From Cadophora sp. MPI-SDFR-AT-0126 (Eukaryota > Ascomycota > Leotiomycetes > Helotiales > Ploettnerulaceae), in assembly GCA_020747065.1 (NCBI GenBank), contig JAGMVK010000012.1, positions 1,178,001-1,242,000 of the forward strand: a stretch of DNA of 64,000 nt, written 5' to 3'. Each line of letters starts with the position of its first letter. The stretch's first letter is position 1. The position numbers and the translations under genes were made by a program. The notes under the pieces were generated by a model. It did no database searches and was not told the origin of the DNA. It saw nothing but the letters and a program-made list of their open reading frames with translations. This document shows positions 20,828 through 32,500 of the stretch, piece by piece.

Positions 20828-23246
20828 GTTGAATCTCAGCAACAGGAAAAGGTAAATTGAAGGCCAAAGCCAAGAAGGGGCAGCTAAATTTATGTATTAA
20901 TTTCCACATTCTGTCATAAAGGATATTTCACAGACTCTCGGATTTATCAAGCGCAAATTTGATCATTAAGTACGAGGTAAACAATTTTTCTACTTCGGAT
21001 AACCTACCGACACTCCCCACGAATGCCCATTGGTTCGGTTGAGCGTTGCGAAAGTCCTAGCGCGTAAGCAGGTTGCTTCTTGGCGTTTGCTGGAAGGCAT
21101 TTGACATATTTGTTAAGTTAAAGCCGAGTGTTGTATCGCCGATGCCGTTGAGTTTTTGAAACGAGGATGCATCAAGAGATAGTCGATAATGGCTGTTACT
21201 GGTGCTGTCTTGATGTGATCGGGTTTTTGGAGTTTAGTTGTTGTGTTGAATCAACGAATGGGGCGATGAGTAAATGGGGCAGGTAGCGAAGAGGGTCAAG
21301 GGACCTACTTCAACGCCAACGTAGAAGTTGTGGATGTGTAGTCTAGGACTACTGTTCTACCCATTAAGGATCTCATTTGCGTCCTACTTGGGCCAAAATG
21401 TACTTGCACATAGCATGCGAGCGTGGCAAAGTCGGGATTTCTGCATTTGGTAAAAATAGCTCCGATGTAGACATTCACATGGAGTGGATATGCTTTGTAA
21501 TTTGAATGACCATATCTCTTTCAAACAATCATTACTATAAGGGAAATCTGTGGTAAAAACCTCTGGGGTGAATAACGATCAATCAATAACCGCGTTCGTC
21601 ACTTCGATGACTCAATCAACCGCATCTTGGAGCCTTGTCTTGTTGGCCAGATTACATCAAACATCTTTAATTTCTTCTGCAAAATTTGGAACATTATATC
21701 TATTTAAATGTTGTTCTTATACAACAGTCCGAACGAATGGAACCATGAATAGATCTGCAGTAATCTAGCCGAATCAAGCTATCGTGTGGAGTGAATCATA
21801 TCTGTCAGATGATCTTGATGATATGCCGTCCACAACCGCCGTCGTGACAAACATATGTCGGTGTAGATTGATGAGCTTACTATTTAAAGCCGACTGACAT
21901 GCGTGTTGGAAGTCAGTAACGCTTGCCTTCACGTGGCCTTGGGTATACGTGGTGGATGGCTCTGCCGCCGTACATCGGGCAGCTCCTGGAAGGTCGAGAG
22001 TTCGGTTTGCCTTCAATGAACCATTATTCAATATCATGTGCTCAAAGAACTACTAACCAGGGCAAAAGCAAGTAAAACGAGCTCGACTCTAGCCCACTGT
22101 CAATCTAAAACTCGCCTGTGGGCCAGTCAAAGTCCTCGGTGGTAAAGCGTGGCTTACACGTCCTCACATCATTGCTGCAAGGCATGCTAGACATCCAAGT
22201 TGAAATGTGACCGGTCTCTGTGATGCATATGCCACCAAATATAGGAGGTCTAAGGCTCATGTAAAAGGACGATATAGTTTTTGGCATTGTCATCGTTCAA
22301 AGTTCGAGAGATTAAACATGAGAAATACTAATATGATTATAGAAACCCCACGACTTCAGAGATATCAACGAGTACACTGAACTAATCGACATTAAAAACA
22401 ATACTTACCCATTTCTCGACTTACAGGATACACTCAGTGAATACCGCTGATCCAAAACGCGACTCGGTGGCTCGGCACACCGCCGAGTCAAACCCACGAT
22501 CTCGCTAGCCATTGTATACAAGTAAATAAGCAATTATTTCCATAGCCGTGGGCGGCCACGTCGGCGTGGTTCAGGTCAAAGCGGTTCGTATACGAACACC
22601 AACTATCGGCGGATCGGAACGGAAAACGTATTAAATTACGTTTGTAGATTGGAACCTCACACGCATCCGAGCTTGAGCTTCCAATTGAGTTTTGCTTTTT
22701 CGAAATCTGAATCGGTTCGTTTTGTACTTTGTACGCCTGATGGCGCCTCCTCATTTTCTCTGCAATCAATTGATGTTGTGGTGAGTATTGGCCTTTTTTT
22801 AAGGGTCTTTTGGCGACCCGACTGGGCTTGTTGATGTTCAAATACGCGAGATTGTAACTTATTTCCGCGCAAGCTGGCGAGACCACTTTCCCTTGAATTT
22901 CTCGCCGACAACTTCATCCTATCCTCGATTGATTTTTGAGGTCAACATAATAGTCTCGTATTGATGTATCGCTTGTGTCTTTTCAAGCTGCTACGCAAAA
23001 GTCCCTCCTTTCGGGAATCGGGCCAGGCCTGTAAGGCCGAAGGCCGAGCAGCAGCGCGCCGTGATTTGACAGCTTTGTTTACCACAACTCGTTAGATAGT
23101 GTCCAGGCGAATGATGATCATTCAACATATGCTGGAAATTGCACATAAAAGGAGTATTTCCCATCAAAACCCTCCTACAGCACTTTGTGAACCATTTTAG
23201 CAGGGTCACACTAAAGCCATTCTTACTCCAAACACCAAGCATCACG
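20828..23246. other. 2.4-kb gene-poor region
   Basis: The longest gap in the window. Stops are frequent in all frames and no family-like peptide appears. A 62-residue ORF at complement 22293-22105 is unsupported. It contains a strong hairpin at 22461-22489. I could not tell whether it holds a decayed element or only long promoters. Confidence 0.5.
22461..22489. repeat. GC-rich inverted repeat (hairpin)
   Basis: GACTCGGTGG (22461-22470) and CCGCCGAGTC (22480-22489) pair over ten positions with one G-T wobble around a nine-base loop. It lies inside AT-richer DNA with no gene nearby. It could be a cruciform, a dimeric regulator site containing CGG/CCG half-sites, or a fragment of a dispersed element. 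Confidence 0.55.
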
Positions 23247-24275
23247 ATGGCCAACCTCGCCGCAATCATCCCAGCACCAAAAGCTCCCCTCAAGATCCAA
23301 GAAGTTGGACTTTATACTCCTGGCCCAAATGAACTTCTCGTCAAGAATGAAGTCATCGCATTCAACCTCATCGAATCCAAAATTGCCAAACTCGGCGTCA
23401 TACCACTCGATTACCCCGCAATTCTCGGCTCCGCGTTTGGTGGAACGGTCGAAGCAGTTGGCTCGTCAGTCACGAAATTTCAGATTGGGGACAAAGTAGT
23501 TGTTTCGAAGGCTTTTGGGGTCAAGGGAAATCAGTATGGTGCTTATCAGAGATATATCGTTGTGGGGGATATCATGGTCAGCAAAATCCCGGACGGGATG
23601 GACCTGGCTGTTCCGGCGAGTCTGATGATGAATTTGACATCCGTTGTTGGTTTATTCAGTGGCAGAATCGGGCTGGATAGACCGTACCTGGAAGGATCCG
23701 AGCCAGCGAGGAAAAATGTGAAAGTCCTCGTGTACGGTGGTTCTTCCAGCTTTGGTGGTCTGTCTGTCCAGTACCTTTCTCAAGCAGGGTATAGAGTGAC
23801 CACCACATCTTCGCCGAAGCATCGAGACTTCGTGTCCAAGCTAGGCGGTGGCAACGTAGTCGACCACACAATCGCGTCAGACGACCTTGTGGAGAAACTG
23901 GTAGCCGACGGACCGTACGATATCGTGATCGACACAATTTCGCTGCCAAACACCATCGCTGTCACTGCACAAGTACTCGCGGCGCAGGGTGGTGGAAAAT
24001 TGTATGCCACGCAACCAGCTTTTGGACCTGAGACTTTACCTCATGGTGTGACGAGAGTGTTTGAGCCGTGGCCTGATTCATTATATGAGGAAAAGAATCG
24101 TGAATTGCAGGAGTGGGTAGTGGAGACATATCTCCCGCTGGGGTTGTCCAAGGGAGTCATCACACCACTGCCTGTTGAGAAGGTCGCTGGTGGCCTTAGG
24201 GGAGTCAATAATGCGTTGGATAAGATGCTGACAGGAGTGAGTAGAGTGAGGTTGGTGGCAAATCCTTGGGAGTGA
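23247..24275 (+). CDS. zinc-independent MDR reductase (quinone/enoyl reductase-like)
   Basis: Intronless, 342 residues from the ATG at 23247 (context ATCACGATGG). Medium-chain dehydrogenase/reductase fold: a GroES-like N-terminal domain (LYTPGPNELLVKNEVIAFN, then GTVEAVGSSVTKFQIGDKVV) and a Rossmann domain with VYGGSSSFGGLSVQYLSQAG at about residues 155-175. The cysteine and histidine ligands of the catalytic zinc are absent (FNLIESK replaces the Cys segment). It therefore belongs with zinc-free NADPH quinone/enoyl reductases rather than alcohol dehydrogenases. Related fungal proteins include stand-alone trans-enoyl reductases of polyketide clusters, but no PKS is nearby. An upstream in-frame ATG at 23139 would add 36 non-conserved residues. 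Substrate unknown. Confidence 0.85.
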   Translation: MANLAAIIPAPKAPLKIQEVGLYTPGPNELLVKNEVIAFNLIESKIAKLGVIPLDYPAILGSAFGGTVEAVGSSVTKFQIGDKVVVSKAFGVKGNQYGAYQRYIVVGDIMVSKIPDGMDLAVPASLMMNLTSVVGLFSGRIGLDRPYLEGSEPARKNVKVLVYGGSSSFGGLSVQYLSQAGYRVTTTSSPKHRDFVSKLGGGNVVDHTIASDDLVEKLVADGPYDIVIDTISLPNTIAVTAQVLAAQGGGKLYATQPAFGPETLPHGVTRVFEPWPDSLYEEKNRELQEWVVETYLPLGLSKGVITPLPVEKVAGGLRGVNNALDKMLTGVSRVRLVANPWE

Positions 24276-24629
24276 AGTGCAGAATGAAGACTACAATACA
24301 AGCGTGACAAATTACTCCTAATTGTGCCCTTCATCCACACAGCATTCTCTACAACGTCATTGAACTAGTTGGAGGTCTTTGAGCACCAACCACAAATCTG
24401 GCAGTCGAGTATCATCCGAGACGGTCACGGCCCTGTTGGCCAAAAATCGTGTCTGTTCCCCTTAGTGTGGATCTTTTCCCTGAACAAGACCTTCGAATTC
24501 TGAATATAACAAAATTTGGCAGGTACAGTCATAAGCCCAAGGACTCAAAGTTCTACCAATAAATCCAGCATACGTGAAACCCACTTATTCTATGCATTCT
24601 CTCGTGCCACATCTCCAATTTTTCACCTT
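24276..24629. other. convergent 3' region, no gene seen
   Basis: Between the MDR reductase and the Vba/Fnx1-like carrier. Nothing recognised. Confidence 0.6.
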
Positions 24630-26303
24630 CTAAGCAGTAGCATCCGATTGCCTTCTCGCCAAAGTCTTATGTAAAGTATGCTGTCTCATGAATGAACCGC
24701 ACACCGCACCCAAAACCGCAATACCCAAAGCAGTCAAAAAGACACCTCTCAAAGCAAGTGCAAAACTATCCTTCACGCCATGTTCCCAACCCTTAGGAAG
24801 ATGCTTCAATTCATCAAAATTATCTCTGATCCTACGGATCTCCTTCTCAGCACCTGGTAGACCGTCGAATTTGTCGTGAAGGGAAGAGACGAGCAGATTC
24901 TGGTAGACGGCTGAGGCGATAGTGACACCTATTGAGGATCCGGTGGAACGGAAGGCATAGGTGGCGGATGTGATGACTGCTTGGTGCTCGTGGTCGACTG
25001 CTGAGATCACTGCCAGGAGAGTGACAGTGAGCATGCCTCCGTAGCCGAGACCAATCAGGAATTGGTAGAAGTAGCCTGGCCAGTCAGGAGCGTAAAGGCT
25101 GAGAGTAGATAGGAGGCCAGTTCCGAGACAGAAACTGGTGAGGACTGCGACGGATAGAGCTTTGTATTTTCCAGTGTGATTCATGATGAGCCCGCAGCCT
25201 AGTGACCCAATGGACGCACCCACTGATTGTGGAATCAGGCGCATACCAGAAGCTGTTGTTGAGACGCCTTTGACTTGAAAGAAGATGGGGATGTAGAATA
25301 GAATCATGAATGTGACCATCGTTGTGAACCAGTTGCAGAGACAAGCCGCTGCGACAGTACGGTTGAGAAGGAGTCGGACGGGAATGACGGGCTCGGAGGC
25401 GATGTAGAGCTCAACATATACGAAGGCACAAAGGGCGACAGCCGAGAGGGGCAGCGACACCAAAATCAGGGGATGAGTCCAAGGCACCACATTTCCTCCC
25501 GAATTGAGGCCCAAAAGCAGCAGAACGAGCGTTATCAGTAACGTGAAGGCTCCGAGGAAGTCGACTCTAGAAAGATTCGACTTGTCGGATTTCTTAGCCG
25601 GCACATTGACGAACCACCAAACCAGGACTCCAGATAATACGCAGAACGGCACCTGAGCAAGGAAAGCAACTCTCCATCCCCAGACATCATTCGCCCATCC
25701 ACCAAATATACCACCCAATCCTGCTCCAGTTCCGAAACAGACATTTCCCAAGCCTTGTATAAGCCCCCTCTTCCTCAACGGAACCAAGTCCGACCCGACG
25801 AATGTGCTGATAGCCATCAGTCCGCCACCTCCCATGCCTGCTACCACACGTCCAGCAATCATGCTCCATTCCGATGTTGCCAGACCACACATCAAGTTCC
25901 CCGCCGCGAAGAGTATGTTTGAGACCACTAGACCTGTCCGACGACTGAATATATCGGTGAGGCGGCCAGAGAGCGGCTGGCATGCTGCATTCGCGATGAG
26001 GTAGGCGGATGCTAGCCACGACAGAAGGGATAGTGAGTTGAAGGATGTCGATATTGGCGCAGAGAGTGTCGCGATGATTGTGCTATCCAAAGCTCCTAGG
26101 AAGACGCCCACATATATGCTCGCAAGTGTAATATAGAGACGTCTCGGAGACATCTCTTGTGGGAGTACGACCTGCTCCGAGCTGCCCTGCCGGACATTAT
26201 CGCGATTGCCATTTGGCAGCTTCGAATTGTCATTGTCGCGAAGGAGAGGCGTCTCTTCATCAGCAGTGCGCGCAGAGCTCGAGCTATCGTTGTGGATTGC
26301 CAT
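24630..26303 (-). CDS. MFS carrier, Vba/Fnx1-like DHA2
   Basis: Intronless ORF of 557 residues. The N-terminal tail is polar. TM1 carries GALDSTIIATLSAPISTSFN and TM2 SWLASAYLIANAACQPLSGR, followed by LTDIFSRR (motif A) and 14 predicted helices. This pattern is closest to vacuolar basic amino-acid transporters and S. pombe Fnx1 within DHA2, which move Lys/His/Arg into the vacuole or export drugs. Which of these applies cannot be decided from sequence. The neighbouring gene is a reductase on the other strand, with no shared promoter. Confidence 0.85.
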   Translation of the reverse strand: MAIHNDSSSSARTADEETPLLRDNDNSKLPNGNRDNVRQGSSEQVVLPQEMSPRRLYITLASIYVGVFLGALDSTIIATLSAPISTSFNSLSLLSWLASAYLIANAACQPLSGRLTDIFSRRTGLVVSNILFAAGNLMCGLATSEWSMIAGRVVAGMGGGGLMAISTFVGSDLVPLRKRGLIQGLGNVCFGTGAGLGGIFGGWANDVWGWRVAFLAQVPFCVLSGVLVWWFVNVPAKKSDKSNLSRVDFLGAFTLLITLVLLLLGLNSGGNVVPWTHPLILVSLPLSAVALCAFVYVELYIASEPVIPVRLLLNRTVAAACLCNWFTTMVTFMILFYIPIFFQVKGVSTTASGMRLIPQSVGASIGSLGCGLIMNHTGKYKALSVAVLTSFCLGTGLLSTLSLYAPDWPGYFYQFLIGLGYGGMLTVTLLAVISAVDHEHQAVITSATYAFRSTGSSIGVTIASAVYQNLLVSSLHDKFDGLPGAEKEIRRIRDNFDELKHLPKGWEHGVKDSFALALRGVFLTALGIAVLGAVCGSFMRQHTLHKTLARRQSDATA

Positions 26304-27349
26304 TGTCGTAGTATATGCTATAAATACAAGATAGATGTCATGAAGAAAGAAGAAGAAAATATTTCATACTTAGTGCGCCGGGAGTTTTGTAGAGTAGAAG
26401 AGTGGGATATACTTCTCTTTCTGGAGCGGGCACGAAATCATCTTGGGTTCGCGCCCGGATCTGCGACCTCGGGTTTCCCGATGACGTCTTGAGCCGACGG
26501 CGGGCTTACTTTCGATTGTAGTTGGACGTGTGATCCGAGCATGACAATGATCTTTCTCATTTCAGATACTGAGTCTGGTACGAGATATAGCTGACTTTGA
26601 AGTTTGTATTTCCTGCGCGCAGGGGTTGACTCTCATGGACTCAAATCTTGGACTAGTCCTGATCGGGCGATGTACTCGAGAACGCTTGAGTATTGTCAAG
26701 CGTTTGTTGACAATCTAGCGAGGTGCTTGCCGTAGTTAATTTGTTAATTAGTAAAACCTAATTTGAATTTCAGCAATCATTGTGATCTTGTCTGCTTGAA
26801 TTTGAAGTCCCAATGTCAAGGCTGATTATCTGCCTCGCCAACCAACCTTTCATGGTTGAGAAATGAATATATTTGCAAATGGTGCAGTCTTCAGGCAGAT
26901 TGGCTCAAGCTTAGAAACTCATTTCTCTGTAACTGAGCTTCACTGTCGCTGGTCATGTCTTCCATGCTTGTGAAGGAGTTCCACCTTGTAAGGAGCCAGT
27001 CACGACGAAGTCGCTTACATATTTGTTGGCTCATTTTGATTTGGAGCCCATGGAGCCTTCACTTATCTATTCCTGCCACATCTTACGCATTATTTAGATT
27101 GGACTTTCTCTCCCTTCTCCACAATCGAATCGTATCTTGCCATCAAAATGGTGGCATTCTCGAGATCACATGCAGCACTTCCCACCAATCAGCTATCAAG
27201 CGCGGGATAACCGTGACCTCTCCAAAAACGGCATACGCACCTTACACAACCTCAACACAATATGTTCAAGTTGAGATGAATACAGGGTGAACCTCGCAAA
27301 GGTCCGGTGAAAGCAATTTCACGACTCTTTATTTTTACTAGCAGCCAGG
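26304..27349. other. divergent promoter region
   Basis: Shared upstream DNA of the Vba/Fnx1-like carrier and the coiled-coil gene. It holds a perfect CGG-N5-CCG palindrome at 26469-26481. A 111-codon ORF at 26955 shows no family features. Confidence 0.5.
26469..26481. promoter_or_regulatory. possible Zn2Cys6 site (CGG-N5-CCG)
   Basis: TCGGGTTTCCCGA is a perfect palindrome containing inverted CGG half-sites, 166 nt upstream of the start of the carrier at 26303. Inverted CGG triplets are typical targets of Zn2Cys6 dimers. Short enough to occur by chance. Confidence 0.3.
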
Positions 27350-28464
27350 ATGGCACTCCGAATGGGCGTCGGCGACGTCTTCACGCTTTGCAAAGGCGCC
27401 GTCGATCTCTGTAGCCGAGCAATCTATGAAGAACATGAAGGGACACACACGATCGTTACCGAGATGAAGCAAGTGCGAGCGCATTTGAAGAAGCTGGAAG
27501 CGCAAGTTGGGGACGAAAGAACTTTCGCAGCTACCAGACCGGACATGTAAGTGCTTCTGGTTATTGAACGAATGTGTGTATTATTTTGCCGCGGATACGT
27601 CAACAGAGGACAGAGAGAAGACAGCTGATAAGGTATTCCAGAGCACCAGTAATCAAACGGTCTTTGGAGCCACTACATCGTGATCTCTCCGATCTGCAAG
27701 AAACCCTTCATGCGTGCTCCGGACCTCGCAAACCAAGCATCCACGTTGTTGACCAAGTCCGTTATCTGGTGCTGTACAAAGCCAAGCTCGATGCCTTCCG
27801 GGAGAAGCTGCCTGCTCATCGCGCGAGTATTTCTGCCATGCAAGAACTCATTGATTGTCAATCGCCAAGAGAGAGGAGGGAATCGACTGTCAAGTTGGAG
27901 GGGCTTGTCGAAGAGCAAGAGAGAGACAGGGAGAGATCCGATGAGTATGAGAAAGCACAGAAGGAAGTCATCAATTTGTTCGAGGAGAGAATAGGTCGCC
28001 GCTCGAATGAAGATCGTGAACAATTGAATTTTGGTGAGATGTTGAGGCGACTGGAGGATGATTTGGTAGAGAAGGGCATGGAAAGAAAAGAAGCAGAACA
28101 CGCTCTGTTTCCAATCACGAAAGCACTCTTGCGTCAGCCGCTACCTCCTGCAGCCGAGAGACGCTCGAGCGCCCAGAAGCCTGCATTCAAGTTGAATCTA
28201 TTTGATGTCAAAGAGAAATCCGACTACCATCGTGGCAACTGGAACGATGTCGCTCGCCTCGACATTAGGGACGAGGCATTGGTGTCTCCTGATGAAGTCG
28301 ACGAGTTGGAAGGTGTCGAACCGATTGCGGCTCAAACCGGAGAAGATCCCCCTCGTGGGCTGGATACTAAACACATCATATCGCCCATTTCACTCCTCGC
28401 TCAACGACGGCCGCTTTTGGAGACGCGAATGCGGAGTTCAGATCTCATCTTGCCACGTATATGA
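27350..28464 (+). CDS. helical/coiled-coil protein of unknown function
   Basis: Two exons, 27350-27546 and 27642-28464, giving 339 residues. The intron is 95 nt, long for this window. The N-terminus MALRMGVGDVFTLCKGAVDL resembles the helical N-terminal domain that precedes many fungal NLR and scaffold proteins (GVGD...L....). Residues about 165-260 are very rich in Glu/Arg/Lys with heptad-like spacing (EERIGRRSNEDREQ, RRLEDDLVEKGMERKEAEHA), so a coiled coil is likely. No ATPase, kinase or membrane domain follows. I do not recognise a function. It may be a free-standing version of an NLR N-terminal domain; that is inference. Confidence 0.7.
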
Positions 28465-29594
28465 GGGAGACCATTATGAAAATGTATCCGAATTGCGAAG
28501 AATGGTCTAGAGATACAGCCATTATGGCTCAGTATCCTGGAAAGAGCCGTTGAAACAGACACATCTATGGGGGCACTTCGCATGGATTGTGATAACCACG
28601 CCACCTACCACCTGAGATCGAGCTGCTGTTCCGGGGTGCAACAGCTTGTGTATAATACCGCTCAATCAATTAATCCATGAAAACTCAAATCGGGTATATT
28701 TGGAACTCTGTGTGCAGGCAGGTCCGTAAAAGCTCATAGTTTTGCTAGCTCGATACTTCAAAAAGACGTCCATAAGAATTAACGCAATGATGAGATCCAC
28801 ATCTTCGAATTAGTTGCAGAGCCATAGGATCTCAAAGATGGTCCAACAGCCCCGCACTGTTACTGTTGACAACTGCTGAGCTTCCCTCTACTGCCTGATA
28901 CGAAGGTACAGGGACACGTCCACTGAAGTTCTTGTCTCCATTTAGGTACCTCTCCTGCGCTGAATTCTCGCTTAATGTGACAACGACAATGTCACCAGGG
29001 AACCCCGGCAGCTGGCCATTACATGCATACCGAAAATAAGGTTCTCTTCCTGCTGTCAGTAAAGCTTGAGCTTATTGCTATTCGTATTTTTATATACTTC
29101 CTATCGTATCGTTAACCTTTCCGTGGTTGTCTTGTTTTTCTGTGTCCTTACCTCCCGCTCCCTGTGTTCAAACATCATGCTAAAGACAAACAGTCCAGTC
29201 GGACTGTACATTCGGACTCGTCATCACCCATCCTGCGTGATCAACAGAACCAGGAAACATTATGCTGGTTATGATAGGTTCGGACTTTCGCTGCTATATC
29301 TACTTGGGGATAGTGTACAAAATTCGACACTGTTTCAATCTGTCAAGGCGTCACGGACCGCGAATGAAACCAGCCTTAGCCCCCGCATCATGCATATTCA
29401 TAGCAAACAACGATTCCTCGCGAATCTTCATTCATGCATCGCAAATCATGCGGATCACTCGGGTCTTCCTTCCTACACAGCCGCATTTCTGGCTGACCAT
29501 ACCACCATGCACCAATGCACTGAGAAACAGCGGATTGTGAAGTCGTACTTTCACATATTTATTCTCATGAGGCTAGTCATCATCAACGCTCTTC
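28465..29594. other. intergenic, possible hidden 5' exon
   Basis: Upstream of the single-pass membrane protein, which lacks a signal peptide at its first ATG. An undetected first exon could lie here, but I found no convincing donor/acceptor pair. The 204-codon ORF starting at 29066 has no recognisable features and overlaps the real gene in another frame. Confidence 0.4.
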
Positions 29595-32500
29595 ATGGCT
29601 GGTCCGTTCGAACAATCGCTGGAAGAAGTTCACATTTTGCTCGATGCGCTTTTCATTCCGTCCGAAGATATAACATCTAATTCTAATCATCACGTTCAAT
29701 CATCGTCGGCATCCCAGTCGCCGATTTCGAAAGCTTCTATCGCAAAAGACCCGGTCATCACCAAGGCACCAGGTCAGCTGGAGCTTCGACAGAACAATCC
29801 CCAAGACTGCCAAAATCTTATCATTGCATCCGTAGATAGAGCAACTGTCGAGATCTCAAGGACGATAATCGCACTCAATGCCACATTCTCACAGCAGCTT
29901 CAGCAGGCGTCTATTTCTGCGTCAAATGGCATCAAAGCAGCCCAGGACTCAGCTTCGTCATCCATCGGTGTTGTCGTCCAAAGCGCTGACATAGCGACTT
30001 CATCTGCGTCGTTTATGGTCACTGTTGCGAATCGAGCAGTCGTCAGTGCTACGTCAGCATTGGCAGATGTCAGTCTATCTTCAAGTAGCGATGTAGCTGG
30101 TTTGAGTTCCAGCCTGAGTTTGCTACAAGCCAGTTTGAACTCAGTCGAGGTAATAACGCCTGTTTAAAGTGGAGATAGCTTGTTCCAATAGACTCATGGG
30201 AACTAGGCTTCCGGATCGACCGCTGTCTCGGCTGCTCAGGCAAGTGTACTTTCTCTGCAGGTATGTTCTCTTGAGGAGGTTCAAATCCTGGACCGGTTTG
30301 GGCTGATCTTGCACAGTCATCTGCATCTGCTGCGATTGCTGCAGCTCAGGCTGCCCTTGCTTTCGCAACAGGGTCAGCAGCTGCGCAAGCATCTTCACTC
30401 CTCGCATCTGCAAATGCAAATTTGCCTCCCACTGGAACTCAAACAGTTGTTGGGGCCGTAAGTCTTTGACCGTGGTCTTGGACCGTGTTCGCATATCGCT
30501 GACATTGTTCAGGGACAAACAAATCCCAACCAGCCATTATTCCAGGTTCCATCGAATATCTCCCTCACGCCAGCTCAGATAGCTGGGATCATCATTGGTA
30601 CTGTTGCAGCTTCAATACTACTAGGTTTGGCAGTATACTTCGCAATAGTGCGGCTGAGAAGAAGACAGCACAACAATTATATAGATGAGAAGTATAATCA
30701 AAGGAGTCCCAAGGTGGTGCATTCGCGGTCGAGTTCCGGACCACGGACTAGGAATGCAACGACGCCCAAGTCTAATCCACCCAAGTCTTCAAATGCGCCA
30801 CTTCCAGCTCGATCAGCGTTACGAAAAAGTGCGAGGAGTTCGATGGAACCACCCATCGTACCTCAGATCTCGCCACTCGATTTTCAGGCCCTAGCCACTA
30901 GAGGTTTTGCTGCAAACCCCCGAACTTCGAGATATGCTGTATGGCCTCGGGACTCAACGGATGTTGATAGTGGGCTGCAGAAACCTCAGGTGGTTGCTAC
31001 GGGGTGGCCTCTACCACGGTCATCAATGAGCAAAACTTTATCGTCTTCCTTTCAGCTCCCTACTCCAGAGGCATCTGGAGCACTGACAGAAAGAGATCGA
31101 ATACCCGACGCAGTCCAGAGCACTCGACGCATAATTGATGTAGAACGGGACTCGATCGACCCCTTTTCCGATCCTCATGAAAGTACAAGAGAAGAGCTTG
31201 TCGACCCTTTCGAAGATACACTTAGTAACTACTCAGTTCCAAGCGCGCAAGGGTTTGAGTTTGGAATTGTCCCAAACTCGGCCAGTGAACCTTCTAAAGA
31301 AGCTATCAACCCGTTCAACGACCCAGCTACGCCTGTCGATGAGTCTTGGAATCGCTATGACTACCCTCAGATTCAGAAATTCATTGATTCGGAATCCAAA
31401 GATGTCAAAGAAGAAGCAGGGCCAAGTATCGCGGAGTTATTCCAGCATCAGAATCTTGACGAACTTGTGAAGTCAACAACTCTTGGTCCAGAAGCTTCTA
31501 ACATTCCTTCACTACTCCAATTGCAAACATCATTTGTGGATAAAACAGCAGCTGGGGCGCAATGGCCAACAGCCCAAAATCTCACAATCGAAGACAGTAA
31601 AGATCTCAGACCCAATCCGCCATCATTCCTAAAGAACTATAATCCTTCGATGCCTACGGTGGAGAAGATACTTTCTCCTCCACCGCGAAGACGGCCTTCA
31701 CTAGGAAGTGTTCGGCCGTTGAGGAAAATGCTCCCACCTAGACAGAAGACGGTCTCCCCACCACGTCGCGTGAAAACAAGCGAAGTCGAGAAAAACAGTG
31801 CTGTACAAGTAACGACATCTCCTGGTGCGCGACCTAGGGAAATATCACTCACTTTACCAACACCAGTGAGCATAAAGAAGCCAGCATTACAGTCATCTCG
31901 GCCATCATCACAGGAGCTGAGAGAGAAGACACTTTCGCCTCTTCGACGGAACCCCGTGACTAAGGTGACTTCAGGCGAAGCAGAAGTTGTGTCAATAGTG
32001 GAGGGTGTTGAACCGATACTACCTGCGATGACGAAAGAAGTCCAGAACTCGCCGCACCAGCAAAAGGCATCTCATCGTCTCCTGGTCTTAGATGATGGAA
32101 TTTCATCTTCAGCTGCAGGACAGGGGAACGGGGTTGAAGAGACAGAAAGGGATGGCGGCGAGCATCGTGGCAGGACAATGATACGAACATCAGACATCAT
32201 CGAAGCTCGTCTCTCCATCAACTCGCAAACCCAGGAGGATCGCAAATCACTACAAGCATTAGAAGCTCGACTGTCATCCGCGGTGCAGAGGTCGCAGCCC
32301 ATTATATCCTCCAGGGCACCGCAGGATGAGGTTAAGAAAATAGAAATGATCGACGTAGAGAAATCACCACTTCGACGCAACCCCGTCGATATAGCTTCCA
32401 TCCCAAAAATATCACTGCATCGAAGAACCAAGACCTTACCGCCTCCTCGCCAGCACATCCCCAGAGCAAATGTGGAGAAACGAAGATCTCGGTCCCTCTC

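Noticed and set aside
22105..22293. 62-codon minus-strand ORF in the gene-poor region
   Set aside because: No recognisable feature, no flanking exon, average start context.
29066..29680. 204-codon ORF upstream of and overlapping the membrane protein
   Set aside because: Hydrophobic first residues but no conserved content. Overlaps the first exon in another frame, and no splice path joins it cleanly.
30279..30290. GGTTCAAATCC, a tRNA T-loop-like string
   Set aside because: Lies in a 56-nt intron of the membrane protein and has no acceptor, D or anticodon stem around it.
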